Assembly: GCF_900454535.1 (NCBI RefSeq)
Contig: NZ_UGSP01000001.1
Coordinates: forward strand, 538,501-602,500
Direction of reading: 5' to 3'
Length of the DNA stretch: 64,000 nt
From: Avibacterium avium
GTDB lineage: Bacteria; Pseudomonadota; Gammaproteobacteria; Enterobacterales; Pasteurellaceae
Made by a program: the position numbers and the translations under genes
Notes under the pieces: model-generated
Database searches by the model: none
Seen by the model: the letters and a program-made list of their open reading frames with translations, nothing else
Told to the model about the DNA's origin: nothing
Shown: one piece after another, positions 1 to 7,278 of the stretch
Numbering within the stretch: position 1 is the first letter of the stretch
Layout of the letters: each line of letters opens with the position of its first letter

Positions 1-347
1 ATTTAGAGCAAAATGAAACAATCCTTGCCGGCGCAATACGCGAATTGCGTGAAGAAACAGGGATTGACGCAACGCCAAGCAAGCTGATCAAAATCTACCA
101 ATGGCACGCCCCACGCAGCCAAAAAGATTATTTGCGTTTTGTATTTGCTGTAGAGCTTGAAGAACAACAGCCTATCCGTCCAAGTGATCCTGATATTGAG
201 GGCGGTTTATGGCTCACTCCCGCAGAATTTCAGCATTATATCCAACAAGACGGACAAGCAGAACGCAACCCACTCGTCAGCCAAGCCCTGCAAGATTATT
301 TAAACGGTGAAAGCGTGAGTTTAGATGTGTTGAAGGTGTTTGAATAA
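1..347 (+). CDS. nudJ: Phosphatase NudJ (Nudix hydrolase), 5'-truncated by window edge
   Basis: This Nudix hydrolase is read in the frame that starts at base 3; its start codon lies outside the window. NudJ-type enzymes dephosphorylate nucleoside di- and triphosphates and HMP-pyrophosphate in the cytoplasm. The visible part begins just before the Nudix box core RELREETGI (about bases 39-65), followed by the family segments YQWHAP and DYLRFVFAVEL, which resemble E. coli NudJ. The C-terminal 114 residues remain of the roughly 150 usual for the family. It ends 131 bases before mobB, and an uptake sequence follows its stop (365-373). Confidence 0.82.
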   Translation, partial: LEQNETILAGAIRELREETGIDATPSKLIKIYQWHAPRSQKDYLRFVFAVELEEQQPIRPSDPDIEGGLWLTPAEFQHYIQQDGQAERNPLVSQALQDYLNGESVSLDVLKVFE

Positions 348-406
348 AAATGGGTGAAATTTACACCGCACTTTATTATCGTAGTAGATATTTGAATAAA
401 TGAATC

Positions 407-422
407 TGTGATATTCTTCACA
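407..422 (+). promoter_or_regulatory. Candidate CRP (cAMP receptor protein) operator upstream of mobB
   Basis: TGTGATATTCTTCACA matches the CRP consensus TGTGA-N6-TCACA in all ten defined positions. Its centre (414.5) is 64 bases before the mobB start. An AT-rich -10-like TTTAAT lies at 441-446, which would put the site close to the class II position. It is the canonical rather than the competence-type (CRP-S) form. Binding is inferred, not shown. Confidence 0.6.
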
Positions 423-478
423 AAAAAGATCATTATTAAATTTAATTGCTGAATTAACTCTCAAATAGAGGACATAAA

Positions 479-979
479 ATGCGCCCGATGCTTGGCATTA
501 CAGGATACAGCGGCAGTGGCAAAACCACCTTGCTGGAAAAACTTTTACCTCAGCTTGCCGATCTCGGTTTGCGCGTGGCGGTGATTAAGCACAGCCATCA
601 TAACGCGCAGGTGGATAAAGAGGGCAAGGATAGCTGGCGAATGAAAGAAGCAGGTGCGAGCCAAGTGGTAATGGCTTGTGATAACCGTTGGGCATTGATG
701 ACGGAAACCGCACAGCCCGTGAGCTTAGGCTATTTGGCGGCGCAATTTGATCCGCAGCTGACGGATTTGATTTTGGTGGAAGGTTTCAAACACGAACCTA
801 TTGCAAAGATTTTATTGCATCGCAAAACAATGGAGAAAGCCTTGCCTGAGCTTGATGAAAAAGTGATTGCGCTCGCCACCGATTACCCTTTAAGCTGCAC
901 TGTGCCACATTTGGACATCAATCAGGTTGAGCAAATTGCCACATTTATTTTTCATTGGTATCAACAACAAATGAAATAA
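479..979 (+). CDS. mobB: Molybdopterin-guanine dinucleotide biosynthesis adapter protein MobB
   Basis: MobB is a GTP-binding accessory protein that helps MobA attach GMP to molybdopterin, giving the MGD cofactor of enzymes such as NapA. The P-loop GYSGSGKT is at residues 9-16, followed by the family segments VAVIKHSHH and DLILVEGFKHE. At 166 residues it has normal family length. The start at 479 follows GAGGA (469-473) at good spacing. A perfect CRP-type operator lies upstream. mobA is in the same window but 5 kb away and not in the same operon. The gene is followed closely by the efflux pump gene, with an uptake sequence at its stop. Confidence 0.9.
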   Translation: MRPMLGITGYSGSGKTTLLEKLLPQLADLGLRVAVIKHSHHNAQVDKEGKDSWRMKEAGASQVVMACDNRWALMTETAQPVSLGYLAAQFDPQLTDLILVEGFKHEPIAKILLHRKTMEKALPELDEKVIALATDYPLSCTVPHLDINQVEQIATFIFHWYQQQMK

Positions 980-1006
980 AGTGCGGTGCAAAATCGCAGA
1001 ATTTTT

Positions 1007-2407
1007 ATGACAGAAACGAAAAATTATACAGGCTTGGCGTGGATTGCCGCCGTTGCCTTTTTTATGCAAACCTTAGACGCGACCATTTTGAATACGGCGT
1101 TGCCGACTATTTCGCGCAGTCTAAATGAATCGCCGCTGAATATGCAGTTGGCGATCATTAGCTATGCTTTGACGGTGGCGTTGTTTATTCCGTTAAGCGG
1201 TTGGGCGGCGGATAAATTTGGTACGCGTAAGGTTTTTCGTGCTGCCATTGGTGTTTTTGTACTGGGATCGGTGGCGTGTGCTTTATCGCAATCTTTGCCA
1301 CAATTGATCTTTGCCCGTATTTTACAAGGGCTTGGCGGTGCGTTAATGATGCCTGTTGCGCGCCTTGCGATAATCCGTAGCGTGCCGAAAAATCAGCTGT
1401 TAAATGCGTGGAATATTATGGCGATGGCAGGCCTTATTGGGCCAATCCTTGGGCCTGTGTTGGGTGGCTTAATCGTAACTTATATGAGCTGGCATTGGAT
1501 TTTCTTAATTAATATTCCCATTGGGCTGGCAGGGATTTTCCTTGCAGGCATTTATATGCCAAATATGAAAGGGCAGGTGAGCCGTTTAGATAAATGGGGT
1601 TTCGTGCTGTTTGCGGGCGGGCTTGTGGGCTTGACCTTGGGGCTGGATCTAGTGGCAGAACACTTCACCGCAACTTGGATTGCGTTAGTGGTGCTGGCGG
1701 TGGGAATGGCATTTCTGGCTTGCTATTATCTTTATGCCAAACGCGTTCACAATCCGCTAATGCCTCTTTCTTTGTTTCATATTCGCACTTTTCGTTTAGG
1801 CTTTATTGCCAATTTATTTATTCGTCTGTGTGGCTCGGGCGTACCGTTTTTGCTACCGCTAATGCTCCAAGTGGTATTTCATTACAGCGCAGAAGTGGCA
1901 GGCTGGCTAATGGTGCCAATTGCCGTGAGTTCAATGGCGTTCAAGCCGCTGATTCGAGGCATTCTTTCTCGTTTTGGTTATAAGAAAACGCTGATCAGCA
2001 CCGCCATTGTGATGACTTTCGTGATTGCCGCAATGAGCTTACTGCAACGCCATACGCCAATTTGGCAGATGGTGCTGATTTTATTGGCATACGGCGGTTG
2101 TATGTCGGTCAGTTTTACCGCGATCAACACCTTAACCGTCGGCGATTTATCCGACAACAACGCCAGCGCAGGCTCAACAATGCTGAGCGTGATCCAGCAA
2201 GTGGGAATTGGCATTGGCATTGCGGTTTCTTCGGTGATTTTAGGCTTATACCGCAACGCCCTTGGGGAAACTGTCGAACAGCTACAACAAGCTTTTAGCT
2301 ATACCTTTCTAACGTCCAGCTTATTCGGCTTAATTCTGGTACTCATTCTTTCTGGTTTAAGAAAGCAAGATGGCGAGAATTTGCAAATAAGAGCGGTGAA
2401 AAAATAG
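1007..2407 (+). CDS. DHA2-family MFS multidrug transporter (MdtD-like)
   Basis: This is a proton-driven efflux pump of the major facilitator superfamily, inner membrane, 466 residues. The N-terminal part carries the drug:H+ antiporter motifs: LDATILNTALPTI in the first helix, GWAADKFGTRKVF (motif A) in the loop after helix 2, and RILQGLGGALMMPVARLAI; GLIGPILGPVLGG corresponds to motif C. Hydrophobic segments fit 13-14 membrane helices. It most resembles MdtD/EmrB-type proteins, but the substrate cannot be read from the sequence. I chose ATG 1007 over GTG 986 because the latter lies inside an uptake sequence; neither has a strong ribosome binding site. The gene follows mobB by 27 bases and is probably cotranscribed with it. 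Confidence 0.82.
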   Translation: MTETKNYTGLAWIAAVAFFMQTLDATILNTALPTISRSLNESPLNMQLAIISYALTVALFIPLSGWAADKFGTRKVFRAAIGVFVLGSVACALSQSLPQLIFARILQGLGGALMMPVARLAIIRSVPKNQLLNAWNIMAMAGLIGPILGPVLGGLIVTYMSWHWIFLINIPIGLAGIFLAGIYMPNMKGQVSRLDKWGFVLFAGGLVGLTLGLDLVAEHFTATWIALVVLAVGMAFLACYYLYAKRVHNPLMPLSLFHIRTFRLGFIANLFIRLCGSGVPFLLPLMLQVVFHYSAEVAGWLMVPIAVSSMAFKPLIRGILSRFGYKKTLISTAIVMTFVIAAMSLLQRHTPIWQMVLILLAYGGCMSVSFTAINTLTVGDLSDNNASAGSTMLSVIQQVGIGIGIAVSSVILGLYRNALGETVEQLQQAFSYTFLTSSLFGLILVLILSGLRKQDGENLQIRAVKK

Positions 2408-2422
2408 CAAAATTTTTACCGC
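2393..2422. terminator. Bidirectional terminator between convergent MFS gene and rsmJ
   Basis: GCGGT (2393-2397) pairs with ACCGC (2418-2422), with A-rich and T-rich arms between them. The right arm is part of an uptake sequence. The hairpin overlaps the end of the MFS gene and serves convergent genes. Confidence 0.6.
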
Positions 2423-2436
2423 ACTTGTGTTGTTTC

Positions 2437-3207
2437 TTATTCTGCAAGATAAATATCAAAGCGATGATTTTTGGTTTCGCGGCTAAAGTGCGGGGCTTTT
2501 TCAGCGAGAAATTGGGCGTAGTCGGGGCGTTTTACCACCACACGTTTTTGTGCGATTTGTAAGGCGGGGGCGAGCAGGTCGTCTGCGTCTTCATCTGCGC
2601 CCACTAAATGCTGAAAAACGCGCATTTCTTTTTTCACCAAGGCACTTTTTGCCTTGTGGGGGTACATCGGGTCAAGGTACACCACGTCTGCTTTCGTGCC
2701 TTGTTGAGCAAGTTCATCAATCTGTTTTATGGGCAATAACTGCATATTTTGCTGCATCATTGCGCCGATTTCTGCGTCTTGATAAGCCCGTTGCAAGCCG
2801 TCTTGCAGCAATAAATAGACCACAGGGTGGCGTTCTACTAAGCGCACTTGGCAGCCAATAGCAGCAAGGACAAAGGCATCACGCCCTAGCCCAGCGGTAG
2901 CATCAATGACGCTAGGCAGATAATCTTTTTTAATGCCAACGGCCTTGGCGATGGCTTCGCCACGTCCGCCGCCGAACTTGCGCCGATGCGCCATTGCACC
3001 GCTGACAAAATCTACATACACCGCGCCTAATTTGGGTTCGTCTAATTTGCGTAATTCTAAACGTTCAATGCCGTTTTGTTCCGTTTGCACCAAGGCCAGC
3101 GGGCTGTATGGCTGGTGGATTAAGCCTTGCTGTTCACAAAGTGCGGTGAAATTTTGCGAATTTTTTGTTTCGCAAATCAGTTGCACGGCTATTTTCGGAT
3201 CAACCAT
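2437..3207 (-). CDS. rsmJ: 16S rRNA (guanine-1516-N2)-methyltransferase RsmJ
   Basis: RsmJ methylates G1516 of 16S rRNA using SAM. The 256-residue protein shows the SAM-binding segment [14 protein letters not shown] and the catalytic-type motif LDPMYP, plus the conserved [15 protein letters not shown] stretch of the YhiQ family. Length is normal. Its start lies inside the end of trmA (19-base overlap), so the two RNA methyltransferase genes are translationally coupled or at least cotranscribed. Confidence 0.92.
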   Translation of the reverse strand: MVDPKIAVQLICETKNSQNFTALCEQQGLIHQPYSPLALVQTEQNGIERLELRKLDEPKLGAVYVDFVSGAMAHRRKFGGGRGEAIAKAVGIKKDYLPSVIDATAGLGRDAFVLAAIGCQVRLVERHPVVYLLLQDGLQRAYQDAEIGAMMQQNMQLLPIKQIDELAQQGTKADVVYLDPMYPHKAKSALVKKEMRVFQHLVGADEDADDLLAPALQIAQKRVVVKRPDYAQFLAEKAPHFSRETKNHRFDIYLAE

Positions 3208-4283
3208 ACACCGGATTCCATATGTTCAGTATAAGGGAACTGATCAAACAGCGCCGCACGCGCAATGCGGTGGGTTTGACATAGGGTTTGCAAGTTGTCG
3301 CATAGAGTGTACGGATTGCAGGAAATATACAAAATGCGATCATATTGTTGCACCAATTTTACCGTGTCAGGATCAAGCCCTGCCCGTGGCGGATCAACAA
3401 AAATGGTATTGCAATCATAAGCTTGCAAATCAATGCCTTTTAAACGATTAAAGGCACGCACGCCGTTCATTGCTTGGGTAAATTCTTCTGCCGACATTCT
3501 GATAATCTGTAAATTATCAATCTGGTTCGCGGCGATATTAAATTGCGCAGCAGCAACAGATGGTTTGGCGATTTCTGTTGCTAGCACGTTACGAAAGTTC
3601 TGCGCCAGCGCAATGGAAAAATTGCCGTTGCCACAATAAAGCTCGAGCAAATCCCCTTGGCTGTTTTGGGTGCAATCAATCGCCCATTGCAACATTTTGC
3701 CATTTACCACCGCATTAGGCTGCGTGAAACTGTTTTCCACTTGGCGATAAATATAGTCTTTGCCGTTTACAGGCAGAATTTCGTCCACATAATCCTGATC
3801 TAAACAAATTTTTTGTTTAGAGGCACGCCCGATGATCTGCACGTCAAAACCTTGTTGTTGCAGGGTTTGGCGTAATGCTACCGCCGCCTGTTGCCATTGT
3901 TCATCTAAGACTTTGTGATAAAGCAGGCTGACGATAATTTTATTGCTCAGGGTGCTGAGATAATCAATTTGGAATAAACGATGCTTGAGAATGGTTTGCT
4001 GTTTGAGCAGGGGCAGCAAGGCTTGCATCATTTCATTGATAAGCTGGCTGGCAATGGGGAAACGATCAATGCGATAAGGCTTGCGCGTTTGGCGGTCAAA
4101 CATAATATGATAAAAATCATCATCTTGATGCCAAACACGAAATTCAGCACGCATACGATAATGTTGTTTTGGCGAATCAAATACCGCTAATTCTGGCGCA
4201 TCAAAGGGTGCTAAAAGTGCGGTCAATTTTTGGCGTTTTTCTGCCAATAATTCATCATATTTTTCGATAGGTAAGGCTTGCAT
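3189..4283 (-). CDS. trmA: tRNA (uracil-5-)-methyltransferase TrmA
   Basis: TrmA forms 5-methyluridine at position 54 of the T-loop in tRNAs. The 364-residue protein has the SAM-binding segment [16 protein letters not shown], the [10 protein letters not shown] motif, the nucleophile cysteine in YISCNP and the C-terminal catalytic-base motif [10 protein letters not shown]. Length matches E. coli TrmA. It is the first gene of a two-gene unit with rsmJ. An uptake sequence lies inside its 5' part (around 4213). Confidence 0.95.
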   Translation of the reverse strand: MQALPIEKYDELLAEKRQKLTALLAPFDAPELAVFDSPKQHYRMRAEFRVWHQDDDFYHIMFDRQTRKPYRIDRFPIASQLINEMMQALLPLLKQQTILKHRLFQIDYLSTLSNKIIVSLLYHKVLDEQWQQAAVALRQTLQQQGFDVQIIGRASKQKICLDQDYVDEILPVNGKDYIYRQVENSFTQPNAVVNGKMLQWAIDCTQNSQGDLLELYCGNGNFSIALAQNFRNVLATEIAKPSVAAAQFNIAANQIDNLQIIRMSAEEFTQAMNGVRAFNRLKGIDLQAYDCNTIFVDPPRAGLDPDTVKLVQQYDRILYISCNPYTLCDNLQTLCQTHRIARAALFDQFPYTEHMESGVWLIRK

Positions 4284-4311
4284 TGATAGTTCTCATTATT
4301 CGTTGCCAACA

Positions 4312-4340
4312 AAAAGAAAAGGCTTGATTGCTCAAGCCTT
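4312..4340 (-). terminator. Rho-independent terminator of maoP
   Basis: AAGGCTTGA (4319-4327) pairs perfectly with TCAAGCCTT (4332-4340) across a four-base loop. Read on the minus strand it is followed by TTTTCTTTTTG. It lies 18 bases after the maoP stop. Confidence 0.8.
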
Positions 4341-4358
4341 ATGATCTTGCTAGGCAGA

Positions 4359-4688
4359 TTAATCCGCGTTGCTCATCTCTTCTAGGTTATCCGCTACCAC
4401 ACCAGATAAAGTATAAACACGTTTTGTGGTGCTGGTTAAAGTGCGGTATTTATTCCACGTTTTTTCAAAGAAGGTTTCTGGCTGACGCTCACCTTGACAA
4501 AATGCCACAAAGGCTTTTTCTTCTTCTGTTACAGGCGCACGCTCACCACTATCTAAGGCTTTGAAAGCCTGACCATATTGCTCTAAAGCTTGGGATTCTT
4601 TGATTGTATAATCACCGTGGCGAGCAAAACCGCGGGGATAGTTTTTATCGTCAAAAAAGCGACGCGTTACGCTAAAACTTTCTGCCAT
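4359..4688 (-). CDS. maoP: Macrodomain Ori organization protein MaoP (YifE family)
   Basis: In E. coli MaoP (formerly YifE) acts with the maoS site to organise the Ori macrodomain. This 109-residue protein keeps the family's opening MAESF, the segment NYPRGFARHGDYTIKE and the VTEEEKAFVAFCQGER stretch. Length is normal. GAGGA stands before the start. Whether a maoS-like site exists here cannot be seen from this window. It is single, between dsbA and trmA, and has its own terminator. Confidence 0.9.
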   Translation of the reverse strand: MAESFSVTRRFFDDKNYPRGFARHGDYTIKESQALEQYGQAFKALDSGERAPVTEEEKAFVAFCQGERQPETFFEKTWNKYRTLTSTTKRVYTLSGVVADNLEEMSNAD

Positions 4689-4761
4689 AATATCCTCAAT
4701 ATTGCGAATTCAAAATCGGCACGCATTAAACCAATTTTTGCCTAGTTTTGCAATTTATTTG

Positions 4762-5394
4762 TTACTTTTGTAGCAAGGCTTTCACGGTTTCTACATAATC
4801 TTGAATGAAACCTTCTTCACTGTGCGATAGCCCTTCAGGGTTCACACGATATTTACCATTTACATAGAAATCTGGCACACCGTGTACATTAAAACGCTCA
4901 GCCGCTTGCACTTGCTGATTGTACAAACCCGTTACCGCAAAGCTGTTAATACCGCCATCAAATTGTTCTGCACTTACCCCGCTATCGATAAAAATTTGAC
5001 GAATCGCGTCTAAACTTGGCGCACTTTGATCACGATTTTTCACCGCAGTTTGCGCAGCTTCAAATAATGGTGCTTTGACTTTCTCTTCTACGCCTAAGGC
5101 CATTGCTAATGCCCAAGCGCGAGTGAGATTTTCTGATTGAAAACCTAAGAAATTCACGTGATATTGCTTAAATTTTGTGCCTTCAGGCAGGGCGGCTTTC
5201 ACTTTCTCAGGAATGTGATAATCCATTTCAAAAGCATAACAATGAGGGCAATAAAAAGAGAAAAACTCAATCACTTCAGGCTGAACTGCGCGTTCAGTGT
5301 TTAACGCAATGTATTGTTTTCCTTCGGTTAAATCCGCGGCTTGTACATTCGCTACAAAAAATAATGATGCTAAGGCAACAAGAAATTTTTTCAT
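4762..5394 (-). CDS. dsbA: Thiol:disulfide interchange protein DsbA
   Basis: DsbA is the periplasmic oxidase that introduces disulfides into exported proteins. A signal peptide (residues 1-19, cleavage after VQA) precedes the thioredoxin fold. The active site CPHC is at residues 49-52 and the cis-proline loop VHGVPDFYVNG lies near residue 170. At 210 residues it has usual length. AAGGAAA precedes the start. It follows yihD by 11 bases and is probably cotranscribed with it, as in enterobacteria where yihD lies upstream of dsbA. Confidence 0.95.
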   Translation of the reverse strand: MKKFLVALASLFFVANVQAADLTEGKQYIALNTERAVQPEVIEFFSFYCPHCYAFEMDYHIPEKVKAALPEGTKFKQYHVNFLGFQSENLTRAWALAMALGVEEKVKAPLFEAAQTAVKNRDQSAPSLDAIRQIFIDSGVSAEQFDGGINSFAVTGLYNQQVQAAERFNVHGVPDFYVNGKYRVNPEGLSHSEEGFIQDYVETVKALLQK

Positions 5395-5405
5395 TACAAC
5401 TTTCC

Positions 5406-5672
5406 TTATTCAATAATGCCACGCGCTTTTAGCAACGCAGTTTTAAAATCTTCTTCATAATCTTTTTTAATCCCAGGGATCGGCTCGTGCTTATCTGTGC
5501 CATACATTTTCAAATGATAGATAATCACTTCGTCCGTTAATTCTGCCACAGGTTTATCAAACCCCGCTTCATCAGCGATTTTCTGCAAAATCTGGGTTAA
5601 GCTCAAATCAGGATCTTGCGACCAATAAGGTTGCAACAATTCCAACACCTCATTTAGACGATGACATTTCAT
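5406..5672 (-). CDS. yihD: YihD family protein (DUF1040)
   Basis: A small cytoplasmic protein of 88 residues and unknown function. It matches E. coli YihD along its whole length: [15 protein letters not shown] at the start, [13 protein letters not shown] in the middle and the conserved [21 protein letters not shown] at the end. It heads a unit with dsbA. The 194 bases upstream form a divergent promoter region shared with mobA. Confidence 0.9.
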   Translation of the reverse strand: MKCHRLNEVLELLQPYWSQDPDLSLTQILQKIADEAGFDKPVAELTDEVIIYHLKMYGTDKHEPIPGIKKDYEEDFKTALLKARGIIE

Positions 5673-5761
5673 AACAGTTCCTTACCTTGGATAATAAAGG
5701 GCTAAATAATACTGTAATTGCGGGGAGAAAGGAATAAGCTGGCGGAAAAAAGCACTTTAAT

Positions 5762-5800
5762 AAGTGCGGTAGAAAAACGCACAATTTTTCCACCGCACTT
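5762..5800. repeat. Inverted pair of DNA uptake sequences between divergent genes
   Basis: AAGTGCGGT (5762-5770) and ACCGCACTT (5792-5800) face each other. The bases inside also pair (GAAAAA with TTTTTC), giving about 15 base pairs with one mismatch and a 7-base loop. Such pairs often act as terminators, but here they lie between the divergent yihD and mobA, so a termination role is unlikely unless it limits read-through upstream of a promoter. Confidence 0.85.
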
Positions 5801-5866
5801 TTTTATTTGCGGATTTATCAAGTAGAATAAGGCCATTTGATAGGCTAAAAAGCAAAGTGAGGGCAA

Positions 5867-6472
5867 ATGAAAATCAGTGCAGTGATTCTTGCTGGTGGTC
5901 GGGCAAGGCGAATGGGTGGTGTGGATAAAGGGTTGCAGCTTTTTCGTGGGCAGCCGTTGGTGTGGCATTGTTATCAGCGCTTGAAAGATCAGGTGGCGCA
6001 GGTGGCGGTGAATGCCAATCGCAATCAAGAGCGCTATGCGCAGCTTGGTTTGCCCGTGTTTGCCGATGAATTGGCGGATTTTCAAGGGCCGTTGAGTGGC
6101 ATTTTAACGGGGCTAAAACGGGCGGAGAGCGATTTTGTGCTGTTTGTGCCTTGTGATTGCCCCTTTTTACCCTTGAATTTATTGGAAAAATTGCAGCAGC
6201 CCATTTTTCAATCTTTGCAAGATCGTCAAAGTGCGGGGGAAAATTCGTCAGTTTTACTCACTTATGCTACCGATGGTGAGTGTGAACACCCGACATTTTG
6301 TTTGGTTTCCACCTTGCTGGCGGAAAAGCTCGCTGCTTATTTACACAGCGGTGAGCGGCGAATGTTGCAGTTTATGCGAGAAAATGGCGCGATTGCGGTA
6401 GATTTTCGCGATCAGAAAGAGGCTTTCCAAAATTTTAATACGCTGGCGGATTTAGAAAGCGAAGTGCGGTGA
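5867..6472 (+). CDS. mobA: Molybdenum cofactor guanylyltransferase MobA
   Basis: MobA transfers GMP from GTP to Mo-molybdopterin, making the MGD cofactor used by NapA and formate dehydrogenases. The nucleotidyltransferase signature LAGGRARRMGGVDKGL is at residues 8-23; the metal-binding segment FVPCDCPFLP follows in the middle. At 201 residues it has normal length. Its stop is embedded in an uptake sequence (AAGTGCGGTGA), a common position in this genome. No clear terminator follows. Confidence 0.93.
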   Translation: MKISAVILAGGRARRMGGVDKGLQLFRGQPLVWHCYQRLKDQVAQVAVNANRNQERYAQLGLPVFADELADFQGPLSGILTGLKRAESDFVLFVPCDCPFLPLNLLEKLQQPIFQSLQDRQSAGENSSVLLTYATDGECEHPTFCLVSTLLAEKLAAYLHSGERRMLQFMRENGAIAVDFRDQKEAFQNFNTLADLESEVR

Positions 6473-6554
6473 AAAAATCACGGAAATTTGGCTTTTTATT
6501 CAAATTATAATCAGTATAATAAGAAAAATCTGATTAACAAAAAACGGATAAGTT

Positions 6555-7079
6555 ATGTTCAAAATTATTTCAATTTCAGTGTTAAGTGCCTTTTTAGTGG
6601 CGTGTTCTTCTTTGACTTCTTATGTGCCGTTTATGGACAACGAGAAAAAAGTGATCGATTTAGATAAAGAGAAAATCGATAAAAAATCCTATGCCTCTGC
6701 GTATGCAGCAACGGTGCAAACCTATTCAGGGCGTGTAAATGAAGATTATGATGTGAATTCTTTTGCCAGTGGCGTGAATGATTGGTATCTCAACCGTATT
6801 TTAGTGCCGATTGAAGAAGTGAAAGCGAAATTATACCAAGGCGGTGGCGTGGATAGCCAAGTTTATGCTTATTATAGTGGTGTAGTGTTCGCGTCTGAAT
6901 TACAGAATAATTTCAATCGCTTAAGTGCAAATTGTTGGTCGCAAATCAGCCAGCCAAGTGCAACGCAAGGGATTTATGATGCAATGCGAGATCTACAAAA
7001 AGGGCAGCCGCGTTCCTTAGATGAAGGTTATATCGCAGAAGGTAGCGATCAAGTGTTGAAAGTCTGTACAGGAAAATAA
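6555..7079 (+). CDS. Uncharacterised small lipoprotein
   Basis: I do not recognise a functional family. The N-terminus is a lipoprotein signal peptide with lipobox LVAC, so Cys17 should be lipidated and the protein anchored in a membrane facing the periplasm. The mature part of about 158 residues begins with a lysine/aspartate-rich stretch and is otherwise soluble, with two further cysteines (NCW near the middle of the C-terminal half and VCTGK at the end) that could form a disulfide. A -10-like TATAAT is at 6515-6520, GGATAAG precedes the start, and a strong terminator follows, so it is a single-gene unit. Confidence 0.75.
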   Translation: MFKIISISVLSAFLVACSSLTSYVPFMDNEKKVIDLDKEKIDKKSYASAYAATVQTYSGRVNEDYDVNSFASGVNDWYLNRILVPIEEVKAKLYQGGGVDSQVYAYYSGVVFASELQNNFNRLSANCWSQISQPSATQGIYDAMRDLQKGQPRSLDEGYIAEGSDQVLKVCTGK

Positions 7080-7084
7080 TGTGT

Positions 7085-7124
7085 AAGGTTACTGATGTTT
7101 AATCAGTAACCTTTTCTTTTTTTA
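7085..7124 (+). terminator. Rho-independent terminator of the lipoprotein gene
   Basis: A perfect 12-base-pair stem (7085-7096 with 7102-7113) encloses a 5-base loop and is followed by a T-rich run. Confidence 0.9.
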
Positions 7125-7141
7125 TTTAAGCTGAAAGGTTT

Positions 7142-7184
7142 TTGCTTAACGTTCAGCAAGCGTTTTAATAAAGCGTTAAGCAAA
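7142..7184 (+). promoter_or_regulatory. Candidate repressor operator region of the fru operon
   Basis: TTGCTTAACGTTCAGCAA (7142-7159) is an 18-base palindrome with one mismatched pair and a central CG, as in operators of LacI-family regulators such as FruR/Cra. A second half-site, CGTTAAGCAAA, is at 7174-7184, so the two outer arms also form an 11-base inverted repeat. Downstream are a TTGGTT/TAGTAT promoter-like pair (7209-7214, 7231-7236) and GTGA-N7-TCAC (7225-7239), which misses the CRP spacing by one base. No regulator gene is adjacent. Confidence 0.45.
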
Positions 7185-7278
7185 TCATCAGTAAAACGTA
7201 TCGCCAAATTGGTTTTGCGAAGAAGTGAGCTAGTATCACAACGCCATTTGGTATTCAAACCAATATTCTGGAGGGAAA

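Noticed and set aside
986-1006. GTG at 986 as the start of the MFS transporter
   Set aside because: It is part of an uptake sequence and lacks a ribosome binding site; ATG at 1007 fits better.
1594-1983. Open frame inside the MFS gene in another frame
   Set aside because: It overlaps a clear conserved gene and shows no family features; the same applies to the antisense frames over fruB, rplN, secY-region genes, napA and pckA.
5762-5800. Inverted uptake sequences as a terminator of yihD or mobA
   Set aside because: Both neighbouring genes read away from it, so it follows neither.
7225-7239. CRP site before fruB (GTGA-N7-TCAC)
   Set aside because: The spacing is one base too long for the usual CRP operator, so I only mention it in the operator entry.
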